A stretch of 12,968 bases of DNA, from NCBI GenBank assembly GCA_007126675.1, contig SLAU01000233.1, forward strand, positions 1 through 12,968. The letters are read 5' to 3'. Position 1 is the stretch's first letter, and every line of letters starts with the position of its first letter. A program made the position numbers and the translations under genes. Shown one piece after another: positions 7,527 to 12,968 of this stretch. Source of the DNA: Balneolaceae bacterium (lineage in GTDB: Bacteria; Bacteroidota; Rhodothermia; Balneolales; Balneolaceae). The notes under the pieces were generated by a model. The model did not search any database, was not told the DNA's origin, and was given only the letters and a program-made list of their open reading frames with translations.

Positions 7527-8018
7527 TCACTTTCCGAGGTTTATCACTTCCACATCTGTGATGGTTCCTTTGTTTATGGAAAAGCGTATCACGGTACGGT
7601 ATACATGAAATCCCTGCTTGCCTGCAGCACCGGGATTCATAAATAACATTTTATTCAGAGATTGGTCACGCGCAATTTTCAGAATGTGAGAATGGCCACA
7701 AATAAAAAGGTCCGGCGGATTTTTTTCAATCTCATCCCGAATAGGCAGACAGTATCGCCCGGGGATGCCCCCGATGTGTGTCATCCATACATCTACCCCC
7801 TCTCTTTTAAATCGCTGGTGAAGCGGATATTTTTTCCGGATATCATGTCCGTCAATGTTCCCGTAAACGCCAATTACGGGAGCAATTTTCTCCAGCTCCT
7901 CTGCAATATTAATTTTCCCAAAATCGCCGGCATGCCAAATTTCGTCGCACTCCTTAAAATAATCAGCTATCTGCGGATCCAAATAATCGTGCGTGTCTGA
8001 TATGAGGCCTATTTTCAT
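7527..8018 (-). CDS. YfcE/MJ0936-type metallophosphoesterase
   Basis: Calcineurin-like phosphodiesterase of 163 residues, the usual size of the YfcE/MJ0936 group. All metal-binding blocks are present in order: Asp8 and His10 (SDTHD), Asp32 (HAGDFG), Asn54 (YGNIDGH), His81 (THIGG), His109 and His111 (CGHSH). It is a soluble, two-metal hydrolase. Family members hydrolyse phosphodiesters in vitro, but their physiological substrate is generally unknown, so I give no pathway. The start MKIGLISDTHD begins right at the first metal motif, as is normal for the family. It is convergent with the desaturase gene and divergent from the glycosyltransferase gene, so it is probably transcribed alone. I recognise no convincing promoter in the 178 bp divergent gap. 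Confidence 0.92.
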   Translation of the reverse strand: MKIGLISDTHDYLDPQIADYFKECDEIWHAGDFGKINIAEELEKIAPVIGVYGNIDGHDIRKKYPLHQRFKREGVDVWMTHIGGIPGRYCLPIRDEIEKNPPDLFICGHSHILKIARDQSLNKMLFMNPGAAGKQGFHVYRTVIRFSINKGTITDVEVINLGK

Positions 8019-8196
8019 CTGTATGATTTGGTCTTTTCGGATTATAGCAAACTTTATAACTTTTATAAACTAAAATCGGTTAATGTTTTGCTGTTGAGTG
8101 TGATAAACTTGTTGTCATCTGAATCACAAACTCTTATTCTTCATCCGGTCTACTTTTAGTCATGAAATTGGTGACAAAGACAGCGTTATCCCAGCT

Positions 8197-9219
8197 ATGA
8201 AAAAATATCAATTCAGCATTGTTATTGTTACATGGAATGCCCTTGAGCTTATCAGGAGATTTCTGCCATCAGTCGCAAATACAGAGTATGATAATTTCGA
8301 AATTGTAATTGCCGATAACGCCTCAACTGACAATACAAGAGACTGGATCAAAGAAAACTATCCTCAGTGTAAGGTTGTGACCTATAATCAAAACTTTGGG
8401 TATGCCGGCGGCAACAACCGGGCTGTAAAGTACTGTACCGGAGATATTATTGTATTTCTGAACAATGATGTGAGAACAGATGAAGCCTGGCTTACTCACC
8501 TGAACGAAGCTTTTAATGACCAAGCCGTTTCCATTGTACAGCCCAAAATAAGATCGGAAGAAGAGCCGGACAGGTTTGAATATGCAGGTGCAGCAGGCGG
8601 ATTTATTGACTGGCTCGGATATCCCTTCTGCCGCGGACGGATATTTGATACGGTTGAAAAGGACTACGGCCAATATGATGACTCGTCTGACATTTTCTGG
8701 GCGTCGGGGGCTGCATTTGCTGTTCGAAAAGAGCTTTTTGAAGAATTAAACGGCTTTGATGAAGATTTTGAATTCCACATGGAAGAGATTGATCTGTGCT
8801 GGAAAGCGTGGCGAAAAGGGACTTTTATACGGTTTGAACCGAAAAGTATAGTATATCACCTGGGAGGCGGATCGCTGCCAATGGGCAATCCCCGAAAGGT
8901 CTATTACAATTACAGAAACAGCCTGATTATGCTTACTAAAAACCTTGAAAAGCATTTGTTTGCGAAGATATTTTTCCGCCTTGTACTCGATGGCATCTCA
9001 GGTTTTCGTTCATTATTACAGGGAAAGCCGGCTGAAACACTGGCAGTGATAAGAGCTCATTTTGCTTTTTACGGACGCCTGTCAGAATCATTAAAGAAAC
9101 GAAGACAGCTCAGTGAATCCCTCAAATCACCGGTTCCCGCTTCCGTAATCCATGAGAAACTGATTATCAGCGAGTATTTCCTGAAAAAGAAGAAAACTTA
9201 CCGGGATCTTGATCGCTGA
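8197..9219 (+). CDS. Family 2 glycosyltransferase (GT-A fold, rhamnosyltransferase-like)
   Basis: Transfers a sugar from a nucleotide-sugar donor, most likely onto a surface polysaccharide or glycolipid. The 340-residue protein has the GT2 layout: SIVIVTWNALELI (7-19), the nucleotide-binding DNASTDNT (40-47), NFGYAGGNNRAV (66-77) and the metal-binding DxD equivalent NNDV (89-92). The acceptor-side segment runs WASGAAFAVRKELFEELNGFDEDF (168-191) into EEIDLCWKAW (196-205), where Asp199 is the likely catalytic or metal-contact residue. This arrangement matches WbbL-like rhamnosyltransferases, though the actual sugar cannot be read from sequence. The C-terminal 90 residues are basic and helical, without a clear membrane segment, suggesting peripheral attachment. 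A membrane-protein gene follows after 23 bp, presumably on the same transcript. A role in carotenoid glycosylation is possible from proximity but not supported by motifs. Confidence 0.88.
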   Translation: MKKYQFSIVIVTWNALELIRRFLPSVANTEYDNFEIVIADNASTDNTRDWIKENYPQCKVVTYNQNFGYAGGNNRAVKYCTGDIIVFLNNDVRTDEAWLTHLNEAFNDQAVSIVQPKIRSEEEPDRFEYAGAAGGFIDWLGYPFCRGRIFDTVEKDYGQYDDSSDIFWASGAAFAVRKELFEELNGFDEDFEFHMEEIDLCWKAWRKGTFIRFEPKSIVYHLGGGSLPMGNPRKVYYNYRNSLIMLTKNLEKHLFAKIFFRLVLDGISGFRSLLQGKPAETLAVIRAHFAFYGRLSESLKKRRQLSESLKSPVPASVIHEKLIISEYFLKKKKTYRDLDR

Positions 9220-9242
9220 ACCAAATACAACCTGTCAATCTG

Positions 9243-9863
9243 ATGCTTGATAATATTAAAGAACGCCTGCAGAATGTTGACCTGATCCCATTATTGAAAA
9301 AATGGTGGCTCACACTTCTGCTGGTACCTGTTGTTTATTTCCATCTGCACCAGGCCTACCGTTCCATGTTCTTTGATCTGTACTTTTCGTACAGTTATCC
9401 GTTTCCATTTCCTGTAAATCTGATCAGCTTGTTTACAGATGGTTTTCTGTTGTTGATCCATGAGGCCGGGCACACTTTTTTTTCAATTTTTGGAAACCGG
9501 ATTCTTACCATCCTTGGCGGGTCACTTTTGGAGGTGGCCATGCCGCTGGGTATTGTAATTTATTGCTATTACACAGCCATGGAAAAAATTACACAGCTCT
9601 TTTTGTTCATTACAGGATCAGCATGGATGAGTGTTGGATATTATGCTGCTGACGGAAGCCTGAGACAGCTTCCGCTTATTGCAGATCTTGGACCCGCATC
9701 GCACGATTGGGGAAATCTGCTGCGTCACTGGAACCTGACGGAGTATGCCTGGCAAATTGGATTCACATTTGTGCTGCTTGGCGTAATCTTTTATTCACTT
9801 GCAATTATTTTACCTCTTGTAATGAAAAAGTACGAAACAGAGCAGATTAACCTGAAATTGTAA
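9243..9863 (+). CDS. Multi-pass membrane protein with HExxH motif, possible M50-like metalloprotease
   Basis: I do not recognise this 206-residue protein with certainty. It has a basic N-terminal segment, then about five hydrophobic stretches (roughly residues 22-36, 58-75, 86-110, 116-136 and 171-194), so it is an integral membrane protein. HEAGH (73-77) sits at the end of the second hydrophobic segment and is the HExxH zinc-binding pattern. A glycine-rich turn follows (LTILGGSLLEVAMPLG, 88-103), reminiscent of M50/site-2 protease-like proteins (M50B-like). A second polar motif inside the fold, GPASHDWGNLL (150-160), could supply a third metal ligand (His154 or Asp155). The classical S2P NxxPxxxxDG motif is absent. 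It follows the glycosyltransferase gene by 23 bp. The start MLDNIKE fits the expected cytoplasmic N-terminus. Protease activity is an inference. Confidence 0.8.
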   Translation: MLDNIKERLQNVDLIPLLKKWWLTLLLVPVVYFHLHQAYRSMFFDLYFSYSYPFPFPVNLISLFTDGFLLLIHEAGHTFFSIFGNRILTILGGSLLEVAMPLGIVIYCYYTAMEKITQLFLFITGSAWMSVGYYAADGSLRQLPLIADLGPASHDWGNLLRHWNLTEYAWQIGFTFVLLGVIFYSLAIILPLVMKKYETEQINLKL

Positions 9864-9906
9864 CTTTACATCAGCATTCAAATAATTTTAAATAATTGAA
9901 AAAGGA

Positions 9907-9937
9907 ATTGTTAAACTCAATTTCTGTGTTACCTTTC
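9907..9937 (+). promoter_or_regulatory. Bacteroidota-type promoter for crtY-blh
   Basis: ATTG at 9907-9910, a 19-base spacer and TACCTTTC at 9930-9937 match the TTTG / TAnnTTTG promoter pattern with one mismatch in each box. Transcription would start near 9943, about 35 bases before the crtY ATG. The 114 bp gap after the membrane-protein gene also argues that crtY-blh has its own promoter. Confidence 0.5.
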
Positions 9938-9977
9938 ATATCCTGACAGTCAACGGCAAAAGAGCCTCCTTACTTTC

Positions 9978-11156
9978 ATGCAGAAAAATACCAAATACGA
10001 CCTGATTATAGCAGGTGCCGGTGCTGCCGGACTCAGCCTGATGTGGTATTTGCTGCAGTCGGATAAGCTTAAAGAAAAAAACATTCTGCTTGTCGATAAA
10101 TTCCTGAAACCCAATAATGATAAAACCTGGTGTTTTTGGGATGACCAATACCTGCCGTTAGATGATATCATAAACCATACGTGGAACCAGCTCGAAGTAA
10201 TTGCTTATGAAAACAGGTATCACGAAAAAATGGATAAGTATGGCTACCACTGTGTTAAAAGCGGCGATTATACGGCCCGTATGCTTCAGATAGCTGATCA
10301 GCAGAAAAATATCACTATGCTTGAGTCTGGGATAACCGGTTTTTCATCGAGCGGTGACAAAGGAATTATATATACGGATAAGGGTGACTATGAGGCTGAG
10401 TGGATTTTTCAAAGTGCTCTCAGGCCGGCAAACTATCAGGAGTTAAAGTCAGATATCTCTCTTAAACAGCATTTTTTGGGAATCGAAATAAAAACGAAAA
10501 AAGATCTGTTTGATCCGGATCTTGTGACATTGATGGATTTTGATACCGATCAAAATCATGGTGTTACATTTTTCTACGTACTCCCCTTTTCAAAAAATGA
10601 GGCTCTCATTGAATACACTTTTTTTACTGAGAATGTGCTGTCTGATGAAGAATACATGGCAGGTATAAAAAATCATCTGGCTGAAAGATATAACCTCAGT
10701 GATGATGGTTATGAAATTACAAGAGAGGAAAAAGGTGTGATTCCCATGGAAGACCGCCGTTATCCCGGGTGGTATAATGACCGTGTGATGAATATAGGAA
10801 CGGTGGGCGGCCTCACAAAGCCATCAACAGGTTACACCTTTACCCGAATACACAGACACTGTGCTGAGATCGTTTCAGAGCTTGAGAAAGGAAATCGTCC
10901 GCCTGAAACGGGAGCCTCATCATACCGGTTCCGGGTCTATGATATGATGCTTCTTTACATTTTAAAGCATGAACCGAAAACCAGTGTAAAGATATTTCAT
11001 GATCTTTTTAAGAAAAACAGTTTTGAGAGAATTCTGACATTTCTTGAAGAGGAAACAACTCTGCCTGCAGAGATTTCAATCTTTTCAACACTGCCTTACC
11101 TTCCGTTCTTTAAATCGATCTGGAAAATGAAACACCGAATTTTAACGGGAGCCTGA
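9978..11156 (+). CDS. crtY: Lycopene beta-cyclase, CrtY family
   Basis: Flavoprotein that cyclises the psi ends of lycopene to beta rings, giving gamma- and beta-carotene, probably at the cytoplasmic membrane. The 392 residues show the FAD/NAD-binding motif DLIIAGAGAAGLS (8-20), the CrtY block NDKTWCFW (47-54) and FYVLPFSKNEALIEYTFF (199-216). In this last block Glu212 corresponds to the catalytic acid of the LIEDT/FLEET motif of other cyclases. GVIPM (253-257) and GGLTKPSTGYTFTR (277-290) complete the signature. Length is normal for CrtY. The gene has its own promoter-like site upstream, and the blh start codon follows one base after its stop, so both should be co-expressed. It may cyclise one or both ends; a Blh partner implies that beta-carotene is made. 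Confidence 0.93.
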   Translation: MQKNTKYDLIIAGAGAAGLSLMWYLLQSDKLKEKNILLVDKFLKPNNDKTWCFWDDQYLPLDDIINHTWNQLEVIAYENRYHEKMDKYGYHCVKSGDYTARMLQIADQQKNITMLESGITGFSSSGDKGIIYTDKGDYEAEWIFQSALRPANYQELKSDISLKQHFLGIEIKTKKDLFDPDLVTLMDFDTDQNHGVTFFYVLPFSKNEALIEYTFFTENVLSDEEYMAGIKNHLAERYNLSDDGYEITREEKGVIPMEDRRYPGWYNDRVMNIGTVGGLTKPSTGYTFTRIHRHCAEIVSELEKGNRPPETGASSYRFRVYDMMLLYILKHEPKTSVKIFHDLFKKNSFERILTFLEEETTLPAEISIFSTLPYLPFFKSIWKMKHRILTGA

Positions 11157-11157
11157 A

Positions 11158-12087
11158 ATGCGTCACAAATCGGATAAACTGAATAATTCGATTATTCTGA
11201 TAACGGTGCTTTTCATGTTAACGGCCATGTTTTTGCCCGGTATTCACACCGCCATTGCACCCTGGGTTGTACTGCTTTCGGTTTTCGTGGTAGGTATACC
11301 GCATGGCGCGATCGATCATATTATGGCTGCTGAACTTTTTGGCCTGAACCAGACTCTGAAAGATCACCTGCTATTCTATACAAGTTATTTATTGATTATG
11401 CTTCTTGTGGCTGCACTCTGGTACTTTGTTCCGATTGCAGGCATGGCTCTGTTTCTGATTATTTCGATTTATCATTTTGGACAGGCCGATATGGAAGACT
11501 TTATGGTAAGAAGATCCGGAAACTGGATCTGGCACACCGGTCGCGGAATTTTGATCATCGGATTAATCATTTTTGTTGAACCTGAAATCACTTACCCGAT
11601 TATGGCTCAGGCAATGCAAATTGACCTGCTGCAATTTGAAAGCTGGATGCCAAACCCTGTAATCACCTCAGGTTTGATTATCATCGGATATATACTTCTA
11701 TCTCTTTTCGGATATTTTCAGAATCGATTTCATTCAGTTACCGATTTTGCATACGACAGTTTGCTCCTGACAGGGCTGCTAATCATCACCGGTCCGCTTG
11801 TAGGGTTTGCTATATATTTTGCCCTTTGGCATTCGGCCGGACATATCAGGGAGATGAGAGAGTTTTTTGAATCGAATAAAAAGTCTTTATCTCTTTACGA
11901 GTTCTATAAAAAAGCAACTCCTTTTACACTTGTCTCAATATTTGGTCTGGCCCTTCTTATTGCAATAAACAACGCATTTGAACTGCAGGAGCAGTTCTTA
12001 TCCCTAATGTTCATTTTGATCAGTGTATTGACCCTGCCTCACATGTTTATCGTGGATAAAATGTATGCGGTGAAAGAGAAAGGTTGA
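11158..12087 (+). CDS. blh: Brp/Blh-family beta-carotene 15,15'-dioxygenase
   Basis: Membrane-embedded iron enzyme that cleaves beta-carotene centrally into two molecules of all-trans retinal, the chromophore of microbial rhodopsins. The 309-residue protein is almost entirely hydrophobic helices. The histidines expected to bind iron are visible: GIPHGAIDH (46-54; His49 and His54), YHFGQAD (105-111; His106), and LWHSAGHIREM (223-233; His225 and His229). A further LTLPHMFIVD (291-300) near the end is also conserved in the family as I recall it. The ATG at 11158 lies one base after the crtY stop. I see no truncation or frameshift. No rhodopsin gene is in the window, and the DNA downstream is non-coding, so the retinal user must lie elsewhere. 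Confidence 0.93.
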   Translation: MRHKSDKLNNSIILITVLFMLTAMFLPGIHTAIAPWVVLLSVFVVGIPHGAIDHIMAAELFGLNQTLKDHLLFYTSYLLIMLLVAALWYFVPIAGMALFLIISIYHFGQADMEDFMVRRSGNWIWHTGRGILIIGLIIFVEPEITYPIMAQAMQIDLLQFESWMPNPVITSGLIIIGYILLSLFGYFQNRFHSVTDFAYDSLLLTGLLIITGPLVGFAIYFALWHSAGHIREMREFFESNKKSLSLYEFYKKATPFTLVSIFGLALLIAINNAFELQEQFLSLMFILISVLTLPHMFIVDKMYAVKEKG

Positions 12088-12156
12088 GGTGAGATTACAA
12101 TAGACTATGAATTTGACCGGCTTCTAAAATTCAAACAGTCACACCGGGCTTGATCC

Positions 12157-12270
12157 GGCCGGGAGAGAGATTTGATTATTAAAAAGCTTGAATTGAAGGT
12201 AATTCGATTCAATAAAGAAGAGACTGATGAGATGGGGAAGTTGCTGCGGAAGATTGAATCGTGTTTATGA
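12157..12270 (+). pseudogene. Decayed C-terminal remnant resembling DUF559 (Vsr-like nuclease) proteins
   Basis: After an in-frame stop at 12151, this frame reads SGRERDLIIKKLELKVIRF and then a helical end, finishing at the TGA at 12268. The segment KKLELKVIRFNKEE resembles the C-terminal strand and helix of DUF559 proteins, where a pattern like LGLKVIRFTNEEV is followed by a terminal helix. No start codon, catalytic core or N-terminal half is present, and the upstream part of the frame (12091-12150) is not recognisable. I read it as a fragment left by deletion and decay. The resemblance is from memory, over about 35 residues only. Confidence 0.35.
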
Positions 12271-12282
12271 CTCACTGCTTCC

Positions 12283-12368
12283 CGGACTCACCCCTGCCTA
12301 TCCGCCTCAGGCGGATTCGGAAGGCAGGCTCTCTCTATCGAGATAGAGAGGGGCCGGGGGTGAGTCCG
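12283..12368. repeat. Nested inverted repeat: outer 12-base stem enclosing two hairpins
   Basis: Outer arms CGGACTCACCCC (12283-12294) and GGGGTGAGTCCG (12357-12368) are perfectly complementary. Inside are two further perfect palindromes: ATCCGCCT-C-AGGCGGAT (12300-12316), itself framed by TGCC/GGCA (12295-12298 and 12323-12326), and CTCTCTATC-GA-GATAGAGAG (12331-12350). Together they fold on paper into a three-way junction. It begins 12 bp after the stop of the DUF559-like remnant. It is probably a mobile or intergenic repeat element rather than a functional RNA, but its role is unknown. Confidence 0.7.
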
Positions 12369-12411
12369 AGCAAATTGGTGACGTGCAACAAATCTAATTT
12401 CTGGCAAAATC

Positions 12412-12483
12412 ATGAGATCCCGGGATTATTCACCTTACGGAAAAGCACCGTACGTTTCCCAACAGGGACAGGCAGGATGACGA
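12412..12483 (+). repeat. Modular two-hairpin repeat, copy 1
   Basis: Plus-strand unit: ATGAGATCC (12412-12420), a hairpin TACGG-AAAAGCA-CCGTA (12436-12452), then a weaker hairpin TCCC-AACA-GGGA (12457-12468), then CAGGATGAC (12473-12481). It shares ends, order and the exact 7-base loop with copy 2 on the other strand. The pattern of a GAGATCC start and a CAGGATGAC end recalls intergenic repeats common in Bacteroidota drafts, from memory. Confidence 0.5.
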
Positions 12484-12571
12484 GTTTGCGGTAATATTTG
12501 AAGGGCGGCGCTTACAATTTTAAGTTTTGCATGGTTACGAGCCGCGCCTATCCTTTTTTTAAACCAAAGCA

Positions 12572-12649
12572 GTGTCATCTACAATCCTGACCCTGCCTCG
12601 CCGGCAGGCAGGCGACGGCGTGCTTTTCGCCGGAGTGGAAGGATCTCAT
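12572..12649 (-). repeat. Modular two-hairpin repeat, copy 2 (inverted)
   Basis: Read on the minus strand: ATGAGATCC (12649-12641), hairpin CGGCG-AAAAGCA-CGCCG (12632-12616), three bases, a GC-rich hairpin CCTGCC/GGCAGG (12608-12592) and a CAGGAT...GATGAC end (about 12589-12573). The first-hairpin loop is identical to copy 1, while the stem bases differ but still pair. The unit is inverted relative to copy 1, with about 90 bp between them. Confidence 0.5.
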
Positions 12650-12806
12650 TGGAATGGCAATGTGTTATACTTCACTTAGTCATTCAGCGCTCTGTTTGGG
12701 ATGACTTTAGTGGATTTGAATTCAAAATCCCGTGATTCTATTACACTCAGAAAAAAACCGAAGTTACATTATATAAGAATAGAATAGTTTTGTCTCAAAA
12801 CATTTT

Positions 12807-12839
12807 AGCTGATCGCCGGGAGCCGTTAGCTGACAGCTA
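12807..12839. repeat. AGCTGA/AGCCG short-unit repeat with TAGCTG-A-CAGCTA palindrome
   Basis: The stretch carries AGCTGA, AGCCG and AGCTGA units in close succession, and ends in a palindrome with six-base arms and a one-base centre (12827-12839). It resembles low-complexity intergenic repeats of Bacteroidota. No coding frame crosses it convincingly. Confidence 0.35.
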
Positions 12840-12922
12840 CATACAGACATAAAAAAAATACCGGGATACATTCATTCAATTTTTCTTTTGGGAAATATCA
12901 AACAAACAAGCTGCGGAAATTT

Positions 12923-12968
12923 TCAGCTTTCAGTCAGTTCCGCCGTAGCTTCCATGACTGCTGTATCC
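12923..12968 (-). CDS. Possible C-terminal end of a minus-strand gene entering from the right edge
   Basis: One minus-strand frame from 12967 reads DTAVMEATAELTES and then a TGA at 12925-12923. The composition looks like a natural amphipathic protein end, and some acyltransferases finish similarly, but 14 residues cannot identify a gene. Other frames here also stay open for about ten codons. Treat as tentative. Confidence 0.2.
   Translation of the reverse strand, partial: DTAVMEATAELTES

Larger units (their letters stand above)
12088..12968. other. Gene-poor, repeat-rich intergenic region downstream of blh
   Basis: About 880 bp without an intact gene that I can support. Besides the remnant and repeats listed separately, 12650-12806 is AT-rich sequence with stops in the frames I followed. 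I see no rhodopsin, transposase, tRNA or clear terminator after blh. The patchwork of unrelated short palindromes suggests repeated insertion and decay. Confidence 0.6.

Noticed and set aside
7437..7646. 69-codon open frame in the convergent spacer
   Set aside because: It starts within a palindromic region and overlaps the well-supported phosphodiesterase gene on the other strand. No domain is visible.
8086..8111. Promoter for the glycosyltransferase gene
   Set aside because: TTTTG and TAAACTTG resemble the boxes, but the spacer is only 13 bases, too short for the 19-21 expected.
8197..9219. Carotenoid glycosyltransferase (CruG-like)
   Set aside because: Near pigment genes, but the motifs fit soluble WbbL-like polysaccharide rhamnosyltransferases and no membrane helices are seen.
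11040..11057. FLEEET in CrtY as the catalytic FLEET motif
   Set aside because: It occurs near residues 355-360, far from the position of the catalytic motif. The true counterpart is LIEYT around residue 212, as in LIEDT of other CrtY proteins.
12283..12368. tRNA-like cloverleaf
   Set aside because: The nested stems give a branched fold, but there is no T-loop GTTC motif, no seven-base acceptor stem and no anticodon arm of standard size.
12261..12494. 77-codon plus-strand open frame
   Set aside because: It runs through the nested palindromes and repeat copy 1, so its length reflects repeat composition. The peptide resembles no protein family.

Overview
The window most likely comes from a marine or halophilic member of the Bacteroidota/Balneolota/Rhodothermota assemblage, with Balneolaceae-like bacteria as the best guess. 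This is inferred from four things: moderate GC content, weak Shine-Dalgarno sequences, two promoter-like sites close to the Bacteroidota pattern TTTG-N19..21-TAnnTTTG, and a gene set of Omp85 protein, CrtD-type desaturase, CrtY lycopene cyclase and Blh dioxygenase. Taxonomy cannot be proved from the window alone.

Left end (1-900, minus strand): the N-terminal part of gatA (tRNA-dependent amidotransferase subunit A), preceded in the same operon by tatA (twin-arginine translocase). Reading rightwards on the plus strand from about 991: a promoter, a small DUF2795-like protein, a large Omp85 outer-membrane protein, a cyclic-nucleotide-binding-fold protein without a DNA-binding domain, the iron-sulfur 23S rRNA uracil methyltransferase rlmD, and a carotenoid desaturase that looks like CrtD. 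The junctions from Omp85 to rlmD are tight (13 bp gap, then a 1-base stop/start overlap), so they probably share a transcript.

Middle (7268-9863): a convergent, palindrome-rich spacer, a YfcE-like phosphodiesterase on the minus strand, then a GT2 glycosyltransferase followed by an unrecognised membrane protein with a HEAGH (HExxH) motif. Right part (9930-12087): a Bacteroidota-type promoter followed by crtY and blh, one base apart. CrtY should make beta-carotene from lycopene and Blh should cleave it to retinal, which implies a retinal-binding rhodopsin elsewhere in the genome. CrtD points to a second branch that leads to an acyclic or monocyclic hydroxy-carotenoid.

Right end (12088-12968): about 880 bp without an intact gene, but rich in structure. 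It holds a decayed C-terminal remnant resembling DUF559 nuclease-like proteins, a three-part nested inverted repeat (12283-12368), and two inverted copies of a modular two-hairpin repeat that share an identical 7-base loop (AAAAGCA) on stems of different sequence. The last bases may hold the C-terminus of a minus-strand gene. I see no CRISPR array, rRNA, tRNA, intact transposase or defence system. The window is mostly recognisable housekeeping and pigment genes. The least explained items are the HExxH membrane protein, the HTH-less cyclic-nucleotide-fold protein and the repeat-rich right end.
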